A program made the position numbers and the translations under genes. Shown piece after piece: positions 8,858 to 17,885 of a stretch of 46,805 bases of DNA (the first letter of the stretch is position 1; each line of letters begins with the position of its first letter). The stretch is taken from positions 150,670-197,474 of the forward strand of contig DUBS01000054.1 in assembly GCA_012960225.1 (NCBI GenBank). The letters are read 5' to 3'. The notes under the pieces are model-generated. The model saw only the letters and a program-made list of their open reading frames with translations. It was not told the origin of the DNA and did no database searches. Source of the DNA: Gemmatimonadota bacterium (GTDB lineage Bacteria; Gemmatimonadota; Gemmatimonadetes; Longimicrobiales; Gaopeijiaceae).

Positions 8858-10114
8858 TCAGCGCGCTGTAGGATCCAGCAAAACCTTTATGGAACCTGTC
8901 TTACTCCGACTAGCAGCTGTCGAGAGTGCCTGTTGGTACTGCCCTAGGGGGTACACGTGAGTAATCATCTCCTGCACAGGTGCACCGGTCTCTAGAAGCA
9001 TATCATGAGTGATCTGAAACGTGTGCCCCCTCTCTCCCCTCCACTCCTCAGTCCCGTAGCACACATAACCCTTCACATCTAACTCTCTCGCCCATAAGAA
9101 TGTCAGGTCAATTTTTCGGATTTCAGCAGCACAACCCAACATCACGATTCGGCCTCGGGGCGCCGCGAAGCGTAGCGCTTGCGCAATGGTCTGCCTGCTG
9201 CCCACACAGTCAAAGATGAGCGGGAAGCCTCCACCCGCATACACCTCTTTACCGAGAATGGGCATGTAACCGCTTGCACCCGTTTCAACGATTGCCTGGC
9301 GAGCTTCATCACCTGGAGATACCACATCATTCGCACCAAGACTTAGCGCAATTTCTGCCTCATGCGCTCTCTTGATCTGAGCTATGATTTCACCCTGGTA
9401 ACCAGCGGCACGTAACGACCAGACAGTTCCAAGTGCTATCGGACCACTACCGATTACCAGTGCGGGGCCAGAGCCAAATGGTCTGGATCCCAACGCGGCA
9501 TGCATCCCAACCGCGAGGGGCTCAATAAGAGCAGCCGTCCTGTCGTTAAGGCTATCATTTACAGGAAACAATTGGGTTTCGTGCGCAATCATACGCTCGG
9601 CCCATCCGCCTGGGAGTGACCCATGATATCCGACGGTCATACCGCGAAGGAGCGGTTCGTTCCCGACTAGAATTGTTCCCTGCTCACCCGCTCGTTCGCA
9701 TGTAGCTGGCCATCCGGTGCTACAAGAAGAGCATTCTTCTTCTGCCCTAAACCCCCTCATTCTGCAGGAAATAACAGGGCTGACCGCAACTCTCTGGCCT
9801 GGCTCAACACCTCTGACAGCTCCCCCGACTTCTACAACACGAGCTAGAATCTCGTGGCCAAGAACAGCCGGGAAAGAGCTAAAAGGTTCCATCGCAGTAC
9901 TGGTCTTAAACGTCAATGTACCAACATCTGATCCACAAATGCCGGCTTTGAGGATCTCAAGCCGTACCCAGTCATCCGCCGGCAGGGATGGCTCAGTTAT
10001 TTCGCCATAACGTAGTCCACTAAGGCCACCAAACACCGCAGATTCCGTGAGCTTCCCGAGACCCTTACCCAGGAGATAGCCCGGAATGGTGACATTGAAA
10101 CTGACAGCTTGCAC
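8858..10114 (-). CDS. Zinc-dependent medium-chain alcohol dehydrogenase
   Basis: MDR-family NAD(P)-linked dehydrogenase. The catalytic zinc residues are Cys60 (GICGSD) and His87-Glu88 (GHE). A full structural-zinc lobe is present with Cys117, Cys128, Cys131 and Cys139. The Rossmann motif is GSGPIALG at 222-229. At 418 residues it is longer than the usual 350, mainly through an N-terminal stretch of about 30 residues and insertions around 145-170. It resembles threonine or sorbitol dehydrogenase-like proteins, but the substrate is not clear. It sits between the DUF2007 gene (3-base gap) and the DadA-like gene (1-base gap), so the alcohol and amino-acid oxidations may be consecutive steps of one pathway. 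Confidence 0.9.
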   Translation of the reverse strand: MQAVSFNVTIPGYLLGKGLGKLTESAVFGGLSGLRYGEITEPSLPADDWVRLEILKAGICGSDVGTLTFKTSTAMEPFSSFPAVLGHEILARVVEVGGAVRGVEPGQRVAVSPVISCRMRGFRAEEECSSCSTGWPATCERAGEQGTILVGNEPLLRGMTVGYHGSLPGGWAERMIAHETQLFPVNDSLNDRTAALIEPLAVGMHAALGSRPFGSGPALVIGSGPIALGTVWSLRAAGYQGEIIAQIKRAHEAEIALSLGANDVVSPGDEARQAIVETGASGYMPILGKEVYAGGGFPLIFDCVGSRQTIAQALRFAAPRGRIVMLGCAAEIRKIDLTFLWARELDVKGYVCYGTEEWRGERGHTFQITHDMLLETGAPVQEMITHVYPLGQYQQALSTAASRSKTGSIKVLLDPTAR

Positions 10115-10117
10115 CAG

Positions 10118-10402
10118 CTAGCCAGACCTTTGCTCGTCTAAGTCATCCACTTGAACAAATACCGTAGGGTCAAGTGTGACTTGGAGAATTTCTCTGGCTT
10201 GCTCAGCATCTTGGGAACGCACCCAGATCCGGGCAGCCGATGTAAAGGTCATCCCACCATACGCACCACCCGCATCATCGGCTTGTACACGGAACGGAAT
10301 CCCTGCATCGGCTAAGAAGCCAGCGCCGAACTCAGCTTCATGACGGTACACGTACTCGGCGATAAGAACATCCTTTTGGCGTGGCTCGTTGCTCATGGTC
10401 AT
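10118..10402 (-). CDS. DUF2007-family small protein
   Basis: A 94-residue soluble protein. The body (VLIAEYVYRHEAEFGAGFLADAGIP, then a strand with IWVRSQDAEQAREIL) fits the DUF2007 'putative signal-transducing protein' family, a PII-like alpha/beta fold whose members have mostly no proven function. Two in-frame ATGs (MTM) are possible starts; neither has a perfect ribosome site. It is the first gene of a three-gene minus-strand operon with the zinc dehydrogenase and DadA-like oxidase. A regulatory or ligand-sensing role is only a guess. Confidence 0.8.
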   Translation of the reverse strand: MTMSNEPRQKDVLIAEYVYRHEAEFGAGFLADAGIPFRVQADDAGGAYGGMTFTSAARIWVRSQDAEQAREILQVTLDPTVFVQVDDLDEQRSG

Positions 10403-10539
10403 ACTCTGAACTCAGGCCGTGGTTGGAGTAGGCAGTTCACACCACTGCACACCAAAGTATAAAGCTCGATCAACCCATGAAATTGGCTACGCTAGGTTCG
10501 GCCAATAAAGGCTGGCCACAGAACTGTATCTAGAAAGTT

Positions 10540-11337
10540 CTACAGAGGCTTGTTCGGATTCGCGATGGTCCGCCACATATGAGACGAGGGCGTGCCCCCG
10601 TATCCCAAACCTTCCTTAGGTACCTTGAAGTTGCGACCAATAATGTCGATGAACGGCTCTATCGAAACATCCATTCCGTCCTGGAAAGCATAGGTATCGT
10701 TCAGGGTCACTAGGCGAGCATCCATGTACCACTTGTGAGCCCGAGCGTGCTGGTAATCGCGCTCTATGTAGGGCTCTGGGATGTAGTCCTCACCGAAGAT
10801 CCGATTGTACATGTCCGGATACTCATATCCCACTGACTCGTCCGGATAGAAACGGAGCGCTGCATGGTAGCGGATAGCCCAGGCCACTCGCTCATCAACA
10901 TAGGGTTCGACGAGCTGTGCACCCCACCAACCGTGATCGACCTTGATGAGATTCTGCACAACATCGTGCAGCAGACAAGCCATAACTGTTTCTTCAGGTT
11001 GCCCGGTCTGGAGCGCATGGTTGGCGCTTTGGAGAACATGCCGCGCTGGGGCAAATCGGAGGTTGAAAAAATCAACAAGCGTGGGCTTATCCGGCATTGG
11101 CTCAAACACACGATCGCTCGGTTGGAAGAGGTTCCCGGTACCCCGGGGAGGGCTTGGCCGCTCCTGATCTTCTTCCACCTCGTGAGGTCCATGGCCATGG
11201 TCATGATCATGGCCCTCGAGGACATCGATCATGTAGTGCTCAAGCTCTTCGGCCTTGTCCTCAGGCGTCATCGCTGCCAGAGCTCCTGCACCCACCGTCG
11301 CGAGAAACTTTTTCCGATCGACTTGGATCTCACCCAT
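10540..11337 (-). CDS. HD-domain protein with Tat-like leader and His-rich segment
   Basis: Start ATG 11337 was chosen over ATG 11370 because AGGAGG lies 6 bases upstream of it. The 265-residue product begins with DRKKFLATVGAGALAAM, a Tat-like leader in which the second arginine is lysine. A metal-binding-looking stretch follows at 43-52 (His-Asp alternating). The core has His100, His124-Asp125, His135, His158 and Asp206 or Asp214, an HD-domain array. The H100-to-H124 spacing and the late aspartate recall the diiron HD oxygenases (PhnZ/MIOX type) as much as phosphohydrolases. Substrate unknown. The weakened Tat signal leaves location unsettled. Monocistronic on the minus strand. Confidence 0.75.
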   Translation of the reverse strand: MGEIQVDRKKFLATVGAGALAAMTPEDKAEELEHYMIDVLEGHDHDHGHGPHEVEEDQERPSPPRGTGNLFQPSDRVFEPMPDKPTLVDFFNLRFAPARHVLQSANHALQTGQPEETVMACLLHDVVQNLIKVDHGWWGAQLVEPYVDERVAWAIRYHAALRFYPDESVGYEYPDMYNRIFGEDYIPEPYIERDYQHARAHKWYMDARLVTLNDTYAFQDGMDVSIEPFIDIIGRNFKVPKEGLGYGGTPSSHMWRTIANPNKPL

Positions 11338-11551
11338 CGTAAGCCTCCTAAATGCCCTCAGTTCTTTCATTCAATATAAGATCTCATAGCCAGGTTACGA
11401 CTCAAACTGGCTACCCGCAAACTCCTCATCATGTAAGCCACAAGACTCCACGGCGTTGACTCCCAAGCCTAGTGGGCCTTAGATCAGCAATAAGCGTCCC
11501 GAATGAATGACCCTGGGACTACTCGTTTATGCGTTTTGAGGAAACTGATCG

Positions 11552-12715
11552 ATGGCTCGAACTCTGACTGTCTTAATCACCGTAAGTCTTCTTTTGTCTG
11601 CTGCCATCCCCGAGGATTCCGGGGCACAGATCCACCGGTCAACATTGCATGACTACCGAGTGGTACCAGTAGCCTCAGGCCTCCAGAATCCGTGGGGGAT
11701 CGCCTTCCTACCGGGTGGCGACATCCTGATTACGGAAAGGGCTGGGAGACTAAGGATTGTCCGTGAGGGAAAATTGCTCCCGGGTCCGGTACCGGGTGTA
11801 CCTGAAGTATTAGCACAAGGACAAGGTGGTCTGATGGATGTTCAGCCACATCCAGATTTTGCAACGAATCGTCTGATCTATATCACCTACTCAAAAGCTT
11901 ACACTGACCTCGAAGGTGCGAGGACCGTCCTTATAAGGGGCACATTCCAGAACGATGCCTTAACAAACATCGAGGAGCTCTTTTCTGCGCAAGCAGTTGG
12001 CCGCGGACACTACGGTTCCCGGATAGCATTTGACGGCAATGGTTACGTTTTCATTACCGCCGGTGATCGACAGGTGCCATCTCGTGGGGATTTATATGCT
12101 CATCCAGCCCAAGATCTATCGAACCACCATGGGGTCGTTGTCCGTCTACACGATGACGGTCGTATTCCCGCAGACAACCCATTCGTGGGCACAGCTGGGG
12201 CCCTCGGGGAAATCTGGAGCTACGGGCACCGTAACCCACAGGGCCTTGCCTTCCACCCCATGACTGGCGACTTGTGGGCAAATGAGCACGGACCGCAGGG
12301 CGGAGATGAACTCAATGTGGTCCTTCCTGGACGCAATTATGGTTGGCCAGTAATCGGATATGGGGTCAATTATGGAAGTGGCACGACTATACATGAAGGG
12401 ACGCTCAACGAAGGGATGGAATCGCCAAAACACTTCTGGGTTCCTTCGATCGCAACTTCGGGGCTGATGATCTATACCGGCGACAAATTCCCGGCGTGGC
12501 GTGGCAATATTTTCGTCGGTGGTTTGGGAGGAGAACAACTCTCACGCCTCACCGTCGATGGGCAAACTGTCCTCAATGAGGAAACGCTCTTCCAGCGGAT
12601 GGGACGGATTCGCGATGTCCGCCAGGGACCCGATGGATACATCTACTTGGCAATTGAAGATCAACGGGGTGAGCCAACTGGTGTTGTACGTCTTGAGCCC
12701 GCCGGAGCACGTTAG
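11552..12715 (+). CDS. Secreted PQQ-type glucose/sorbosone dehydrogenase family protein
   Basis: A 387-residue secreted protein with a Sec signal peptide (cleavage near residue 26, after the SGA region). It has the six-bladed beta-propeller of the GSDH family: NPWGIAFLPGGDILITER, GGLMDVQPHPDF, SRIAFDGNGYVFITAGDR, HGVVVRLHDDGRIPADNPF, GHRNPQGLAFHP and PSIATSGLMIYTGDKFP are all hallmark blocks of the YliI/soluble glucose dehydrogenase group. Such proteins oxidise aldose sugars with pyrroloquinoline quinone in the periplasm. I see no PQQ synthesis genes here. Ribosome site GAGGAA about 11 bases before ATG 11552. It ends convergently 9 bases from the next gene. Confidence 0.93.
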   Translation: MARTLTVLITVSLLLSAAIPEDSGAQIHRSTLHDYRVVPVASGLQNPWGIAFLPGGDILITERAGRLRIVREGKLLPGPVPGVPEVLAQGQGGLMDVQPHPDFATNRLIYITYSKAYTDLEGARTVLIRGTFQNDALTNIEELFSAQAVGRGHYGSRIAFDGNGYVFITAGDRQVPSRGDLYAHPAQDLSNHHGVVVRLHDDGRIPADNPFVGTAGALGEIWSYGHRNPQGLAFHPMTGDLWANEHGPQGGDELNVVLPGRNYGWPVIGYGVNYGSGTTIHEGTLNEGMESPKHFWVPSIATSGLMIYTGDKFPAWRGNIFVGGLGGEQLSRLTVDGQTVLNEETLFQRMGRIRDVRQGPDGYIYLAIEDQRGEPTGVVRLEPAGAR

Positions 12716-12724
12716 CCCCAAGAG

Positions 12725-13606
12725 TTAGCGACCAACCTCCGCGCTCTCTTCGGTCAGCTTTACCTCACCATTTTGCCCTAACTCATCCAGCCAACTCAGG
12801 TAGCCAGCTGCATCCACGAAAGGATGTGGCTCTCCTAGGCCTCGCCCTGCGAGTAGGTCTCGGCGCTCGAAGAGTCTGCCCATAGCTGGATGGTTAGCCA
12901 GGTTCACCTCAATTGGGTTGGCTTGCGCCAGTTCTTTGATCCGCTGAACACTCCTCAGATACGATTCCGTCCGTTCGACGCCTTCAAAATTCAACCCCAC
13001 CCCACCAAACATGAACGCCCTGTGTTCCGACTCCCCATCTCGAACAACCAATTCGAACGACAGGACACCCGGGGTGTGTCCCGGTGTCACATAAAAGCGG
13101 ACCGTTGTATTACCTAACGCTATTTCATCACCGTCATTTACAACAACATCCCTATTCAAAACTTGCGCCGAAGAACCACGCGAGGCTTCTGCCAACTGCC
13201 AATCAGGCTCTGTCATGACCACTTGGGCACCAAACTGTTGCTGTAGTTGTCCCGCTCCACCCACATGATCAAAGTGACCGTGTGTGACGAGGACGTATTC
13301 AAGGTCCTGCGGATCAAAACCTAGGCCCCTGATATCTTGAATCGCTGTGTCAACAAAATCACCATATAGAGCATCGATCATGATCAACCCATTACCCGTG
13401 TCGATCAGGTAGGCGGACACCCACCCGATACCGATGTAGTAGAGGTTGTCAAAAATCGCGAAAAGCTCAACTCGCTGTAGCCCCGGATCAGACCGTGTAG
13501 ATGCGTTGTTGGAGATGACCAAGGCTTGAGATTCTGGGTTGGTATCACTGTCTACAGCCGTGCACGAACAGATTCCAATCAAGACCGCCCATATCATTAA
13601 CCGCAT
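12725..13606 (-). CDS. B3-like metallo-beta-lactamase-fold lipoprotein
   Basis: MBL-fold zinc hydrolase of 293 residues. Ligands as in subclass B3 enzymes are present: HGHFDH (His109, His111, Asp113, His114), GHTPG (His177) and NHP (His239). The N-terminus is a short hydrophobic leader ending in a Cys-Ser-Cys region (residues 13-15) that looks like a lipobox, so it is probably a membrane-anchored periplasmic protein. I chose ATG 13606 because AAGGGGG lies 6 bases upstream; upstream starts at 13636 or 13612 remain possible. Substrate could be a beta-lactam, lactone or another ester; sequence alone does not decide. It faces the GSDH gene tail to tail. Confidence 0.88.
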   Translation of the reverse strand: MRLMIWAVLIGICSCTAVDSDTNPESQALVISNNASTRSDPGLQRVELFAIFDNLYYIGIGWVSAYLIDTGNGLIMIDALYGDFVDTAIQDIRGLGFDPQDLEYVLVTHGHFDHVGGAGQLQQQFGAQVVMTEPDWQLAEASRGSSAQVLNRDVVVNDGDEIALGNTTVRFYVTPGHTPGVLSFELVVRDGESEHRAFMFGGVGLNFEGVERTESYLRSVQRIKELAQANPIEVNLANHPAMGRLFERRDLLAGRGLGEPHPFVDAAGYLSWLDELGQNGEVKLTEESAEVGR

Positions 13607-13862
13607 TACCATCCCCCTTACCGTGCCCATGCTCAAACATCATAAGACCACGTAGTGAACTCGGCGACGGAAAACATAGGCACGCCAACGATAATTCGGG
13701 ACAAAAGGGGTTTGATCGGACCCTTTCTTCCCTAGACGTTACTCACTTTTCCCGCGAACTTGCTCCCGTATTCGTCCTAGCTATAAGCCAGTTCGCAGCC
13801 ACCTATAGTAAGCACAAGCGGGCATCACGCGATCACGTGCAAAAGTCGTCTTGAGGAAGCCC

Positions 13863-15413
13863 ATGGCGATTCAAAGCCAACAAAATGACAGAGCACGAAC
13901 GATAGGGCTCTGGTTAGGACTCGGGGCCTTCATTTTTCTCATATTAGCCCCAATCGATCCCACAAATGAAGCTGCAAGCAATATGGCAGCAGTAGCAGTA
14001 TTGATGGCAATCTGGTGGGTGACTGATTCGATTCCACTGTTCGCTACCGCCCTCTTACCTCTAGTCCTTTTTCCACTGCTCGGGATTATGGATGGGGCTG
14101 CGATAGCACCAATTTATTTCAACAGCATTATTGTGCTCTTCATTGGTGGTTTCATGATTGCCCTGACAATGGAGAAATGGAATCTGCACCGAAGAATTGC
14201 CCTAAATATTATACACGCGGTCGGCTCCAGCCCATCGCGGATTATCTTGGGCTTTATGATCGCCTCAGCGTTTCTATCGATGTGGATTTCGAATACGGCT
14301 ACTGCAGTAATGATGGTCCCGATCGGCCTAGCGATTATTCTCCAAATCGAAAACGATTTCGGGGCAGACAAAACTCATTCGTTCTCGGTTGGCCTCATGC
14401 TCGGGATCGCGTACGCGGCCTCAGTCGGAGGCCTAATGACACTCCTAGGTACTCCTCCCAATCTCTCACTGGTACGAATAGTTGAGATCTTGTTTCCGGA
14501 TGCCCCTTCGATTGCATTCGGACAATGGATTGTTTTAGGTGTACCCATCGGCGTGATCATGATTGGGGTCATTTGGGTGCTAATCACACAGGTCTTTTAC
14601 CGCACACCCCCGGATCTTAAGGTCGACCGAGTCGTCGTTGACAGAGAACGAAGCCAACTCGGGGAGATGTCTTTCGAAGAAAAAGTCGTACTGGCGGTCT
14701 TCACAATGTTTGCCATCCTGTTGGTGCTTCGTGTAGACCTAAATCTTGGCTTTGCAAGCATTCCCGGTTGGTCTCGACTACTGCCCTTCCCCGAGATGGT
14801 CGATGACGGAACAGTCGCCATAGCCATGGCAGCTATTCTATTCCTGATCCCAACCCGGGACCGCACGAAGGGTCATAAGCGAATCATGGGTCCTGATGTG
14901 ATACCTAGGCTACCTTGGAATATCGTACTCTTGTTTGGTGGCGGGTTCGCTCTAGCCGCAGGCCTGCAACAAACCGGACTTGCAACCATGATTGGGGGGC
15001 AATTGCAGGCTCTTGGGAACCTGCCGACATTTGCTATGATCATGCTGGTTTGCATGATGATCACGTTTTTGACAGAGCTAACAAGTAACACTGCTACGAC
15101 CGAGATGATTCTCCCCGTTCTAGCTGCAGTCGCTGTAGTAACGGGGACTCACCCGCTGCTGCTCATGATACCAGCTACTCTTTCCGCTTCTTGCGCCTTC
15201 ATGATGCCGGTTGCGACTCCCCCGAACGCGATCGTCTTTGGGAGCGAGCGGATTTCGGTCGAAGAGATGGTCCGTATCGGGATCTTTCTTAATTTGATTG
15301 GGGTTCTCGTGATTACCGCGATAGTACTACTCGTGGGGACTACAGTGTTCGGAATTGACCCGTCGATAGTACCTGACTGGGCCAACTCTATGGCGACCGG
15401 ACCAGGCGGATAG
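13863..15413 (+). CDS. DASS/SLC13-family sodium:carboxylate symporter
   Basis: Inner-membrane carrier of 516 residues with about 11-12 hydrophobic spans. The two Ser-Asn-Thr motifs that bind sodium and substrate in this family (CitM/VcINDY type) are seen at 143-145 (SNTATAVM) and 408-410 (SNTATTEM), each in a re-entrant region. Likely substrates are C4-dicarboxylates, citrate or sulfate; the motifs do not decide. Start ATG 13863 has GAGGAAG 4 bases upstream, better than the TTG 12 bases earlier that keeps the same frame. The thiolase gene begins 7 bases after its stop, so the two are one transcript. Confidence 0.93.
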   Translation: MAIQSQQNDRARTIGLWLGLGAFIFLILAPIDPTNEAASNMAAVAVLMAIWWVTDSIPLFATALLPLVLFPLLGIMDGAAIAPIYFNSIIVLFIGGFMIALTMEKWNLHRRIALNIIHAVGSSPSRIILGFMIASAFLSMWISNTATAVMMVPIGLAIILQIENDFGADKTHSFSVGLMLGIAYAASVGGLMTLLGTPPNLSLVRIVEILFPDAPSIAFGQWIVLGVPIGVIMIGVIWVLITQVFYRTPPDLKVDRVVVDRERSQLGEMSFEEKVVLAVFTMFAILLVLRVDLNLGFASIPGWSRLLPFPEMVDDGTVAIAMAAILFLIPTRDRTKGHKRIMGPDVIPRLPWNIVLLFGGGFALAAGLQQTGLATMIGGQLQALGNLPTFAMIMLVCMMITFLTELTSNTATTEMILPVLAAVAVVTGTHPLLLMIPATLSASCAFMMPVATPPNAIVFGSERISVEEMVRIGIFLNLIGVLVITAIVLLVGTTVFGIDPSIVPDWANSMATGPGG

Positions 15414-15420
15414 GTTCGGG

Positions 15421-16695
15421 ATGAAGACGGCAATCGTCGCTGGAGCACGTACTCCGTTCGTCCGCTCAGGAACTGACTTTAGAGACTTTACAGCGATAGA
15501 TCTTGGGAAGTATGCAGTCCGCGACACCTTAGCACGCAGTGGCCTTCAGGGAACGGAAGTTGACCAGCTGATCTACGGTACCGTGGTGCACGATCCGAAG
15601 GCACCAAACATCGCTCGGGAGGTTGGCTTGGCTGTACTCCCGAAAGGAGTACCTGCAGTCACGGTTTCCAGAGCCTGTACATCAGCAAACCAGGCGATCA
15701 CTGACGGCACACAGCTCATCGAGGTCGGCCAAGCGGACGTGGTCATCGCAGGAGGATCAGAGTCACTCTCACGAATCCCTATCACAGTGAGTGACAAATT
15801 TTCGAACGCTCTAGTAACTGCGGCTAAAGGGAAAACCTTCCGTGAACGTCTTGCTCCGTTCTCCAACTTGCGCCCCAGAGATTTGGTACCGGTAGCCCCG
15901 GCCATTGCTGAGCCTACCACAGGTGAAACTATGGGGGCAGCCGCTGAGCGAATGGCGAAAGAGAACCATATTTCCCGCGCAACGCAGGATGCATGGGCCC
16001 TCCGTTCACATCAACTAGCAGCGGCAGGAGCAAGAGACGGAAGGCTTCCTAAAGAAATGAGCACAGTATACGTGCCACCAGATTTCGAGAACGTCGTCTC
16101 AGAGGACAACGGCATCCGCACCGACTCTTCCTTAGAGAAGCTAGGCATCCTCCGTCCGGTGTTTGATCGGAAGCACGGCTCAGTCACCGCTGGAAACTCT
16201 TCCCCTCTCACGGATGGGGCTTCTGCAGTCATCCTTATGAATGAGGAAAAGATGCACAGCGAAGGTATCGAGCCCCTGGGATATGTGCGGAGCTGGGCAT
16301 GGACTGCTCTCGATCCATCGAGGCAACTCCTACAAGGCCCCGCGTACGCTGTACCACTCGCGCTCGATCGGGCCGGACTTGAGATGAAAGACATTGGCCT
16401 AATGGAGATGCACGAAGCGTTCGCTGCCCAAGTGTTATCGAATCTACAGGCCCTAGCATCGAAACAGTTCGCTGAAAATGAACTAGGGCGAAGCGCCGCC
16501 GTTGGTCATCCTGACCCGGATCTTATCAATGTGATGGGCGGCTCTCTTTCGATTGGTCACCCATTTGGAGCAACTGGAGGGCGCCTGACTATTACCCTCC
16601 TAAACGAAATGGTCCGCCGGGATATCGAATTCGGATTGATCACTGCCTGTGCCGCAGGGGGCATGGGTTTCGCTATGGTGGTGGAGCGACGTTAG
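15421..16695 (+). CDS. Thiolase (FadI-like acetyl-CoA acyltransferase)
   Basis: Cytoplasmic thiolase of 424 residues that cleaves 3-ketoacyl-CoA or joins two acyl-CoAs. The acyl-accepting cysteine is Cys86 (SRACTSANQA, in the FadI style rather than the usual NxxCxSG). The other catalytic residues are His331 in MHEAFAAQ, His380 in GHPFGATGG and Cys410 in CAAGGMG. No FadJ-type partner is next to it; the neighbour is the carboxylate carrier 7 bases upstream, an uncommon pairing. Length and motifs are complete. An acetoacetyl-CoA versus beta-oxidation role cannot be separated by eye. Confidence 0.93.
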   Translation: MKTAIVAGARTPFVRSGTDFRDFTAIDLGKYAVRDTLARSGLQGTEVDQLIYGTVVHDPKAPNIAREVGLAVLPKGVPAVTVSRACTSANQAITDGTQLIEVGQADVVIAGGSESLSRIPITVSDKFSNALVTAAKGKTFRERLAPFSNLRPRDLVPVAPAIAEPTTGETMGAAAERMAKENHISRATQDAWALRSHQLAAAGARDGRLPKEMSTVYVPPDFENVVSEDNGIRTDSSLEKLGILRPVFDRKHGSVTAGNSSPLTDGASAVILMNEEKMHSEGIEPLGYVRSWAWTALDPSRQLLQGPAYAVPLALDRAGLEMKDIGLMEMHEAFAAQVLSNLQALASKQFAENELGRSAAVGHPDPDLINVMGGSLSIGHPFGATGGRLTITLLNEMVRRDIEFGLITACAAGGMGFAMVVERR

Positions 16696-16713
16696 CTCTT
16701 CATCTGGCTCTTA

Positions 16714-16742
16714 GATAAGCAAGCATGGCCCGCCTGCTTATC
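16714..16742. terminator. Hairpin between convergent thiolase and thioesterase genes
   Basis: GATAAGCA at 16714-16721 pairs perfectly with TGCTTATC at 16735-16742, and the stem can extend by two more pairs past one mismatch, leaving a 7-base loop. It lies 19 bases after the thiolase stop and 31 bases from the thioesterase stop on the other strand. No T-run follows on either side, so it is a weak or factor-dependent bidirectional terminator at best. Confidence 0.4.
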
Positions 16743-16772
16743 GTGAACTGGTAGACTCAGAATCCCAAAACA

Positions 16773-17270
16773 TCATTCTGCTTGCTCAAGTTCCTTGTCG
16801 AGGTCCTCTCGTACTTCACGTCGCCGCTTACCTTCACGGAACCTTCTCTCATCTTCGGGATCGGAAAGGTCGAGCGGTGCTACCCGACATGGCCGATGTT
16901 TTTCATCAATAGCCACAAAAGTGAGCAGGCAACTGTTGGTAAGCCGCTTCTCACTGGTTCGGAGATTTTCGGCAAGAACTTCAACACCAACTTCCATGGA
17001 AGTGCTCCCTACGAACCTCACCCTTGCCGTACATGTCACAAGTTCTCCGGTGTAAATTGGCTCTTTGAAGTCAACGCGATCGATAGAAACGGTCACACAG
17101 GGCCCGCCTGAATGCCGCATCGCTGCTACTGCCGCCGCGCGATCGACCATTGAAAGGATCTCTCCACCAAAAACATGCCCCAGATTATTTACCTGATTGG
17201 GCATCATTAATTCAGAGACGACGGTGATGCTATTGCTTGGTTTGCGAGGTGTTAGTTCCGAGTTTGTCAT
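16773..17270 (-). CDS. Acyl-CoA thioesterase (hotdog fold)
   Basis: Single-hotdog thioesterase of the YciA/BFIT type, 165 residues. The diagnostic block is MPNQVNNLGHVFGGEILSMVDRAAAVAA, holding the catalytic Asn and Asp region, with CVTVSIDRVDFKEPIYTGELV after it and a charged C-terminal tail (RRFREGKRRREVREDLDKEL). It hydrolyses acyl-CoA in the cytoplasm. The frame continues upstream to 17474, but the start is ATG 17270, with GGGGAGG 5 bases ahead; the upstream segment has no family resemblance. It converges on the thiolase gene. Confidence 0.93.
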   Translation of the reverse strand: MTNSELTPRKPSNSITVVSELMMPNQVNNLGHVFGGEILSMVDRAAAVAAMRHSGGPCVTVSIDRVDFKEPIYTGELVTCTARVRFVGSTSMEVGVEVLAENLRTSEKRLTNSCLLTFVAIDEKHRPCRVAPLDLSDPEDERRFREGKRRREVREDLDKELEQAE

Positions 17271-17396
17271 ACGAGCCTCCCCGTCCAGGTCTGAAGCAAA
17301 TATGGGAGTATGGTGTTGCAAGCAGCTGTGCCTCACCAACTTCCCGCCTAGACTGAATAAAACAGCCTCGCCGGCGTATAAAAAGGGAGAATCAGA

Positions 17397-17873
17397 ATGC
17401 GTAGAGTCACTATGATGGTAGCAGTTTGCACCATGTTGGTGGCTGAGATCCAGACCGCCGCTGGGCAAAGCCAAGAAGCTAAAGTCATGGCGGCAGTCCA
17501 GCAGGTCTTTGATGGGATGCGTGCCGCGGATCCTGTTATGGTCGCTGCCGTATTTGCCGACAACGCACGTTTCGCTGTCGTGAGATCAAGAGATGGTCTT
17601 CCAGAAATTAGCACCCAACCGGTGGCTGAGTGGGTCGGTGCTATCGGTGAATCTGGAGGAAGATGGGATGAGCAAGTTTATGATGTGGACATCCAGATAG
17701 ATGACAACGTCTCGTCAGCATGGGTACCGTACACCTTCTACCTGGAAGGGTTGATTTCCCACTGTGGCGTAAACTCGATTGAGTTGCTTCTAAATGGCAA
17801 CAATTGGGAGATCACTCAGCTGTCTGACACGCGTAGAAGCCAGGACTGTCCGGATCCCTTAGGAATTGGGTGA
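17397..17873 (+). CDS. Secreted NTF2/SnoaL-like protein
   Basis: Small secreted protein of 158 residues. A Sec signal peptide (MRRVTMMVAVCTMLVAEIQTAAGQ) ends near residue 24. The rest fits the cystatin-like NTF2/DUF4440 fold: a first helix (AVQQVFDGMRAADPVMVAAVFADNARFAVV), then strands with WDEQVYDVDIQIDD and SSAWVPYTFYLEG, and a final strand with WEITQLSDTRR. Members are small ligand binders or enzymes; no catalytic residue can be named here. ATG 17397 follows an AAGGGAGA ribosome site. It is divergent from the thioesterase gene. Confidence 0.8.
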   Translation: MRRVTMMVAVCTMLVAEIQTAAGQSQEAKVMAAVQQVFDGMRAADPVMVAAVFADNARFAVVRSRDGLPEISTQPVAEWVGAIGESGGRWDEQVYDVDIQIDDNVSSAWVPYTFYLEGLISHCGVNSIELLLNGNNWEITQLSDTRRSQDCPDPLGIG

Positions 17874-17885
17874 TGGTATTATCGA

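Noticed and set aside
10864..11379. Plus-strand frame of 171 codons opposite the HD-domain gene
   Set aside because: Antisense to a gene with strong motifs and a good ribosome site; the product shows no domain and runs into the opposite gene's leader.
17271..17474. N-terminal extension of the thioesterase
   Set aside because: No similarity to the family; ATG 17270 has a good ribosome site and the extension overlaps the divergent gene.
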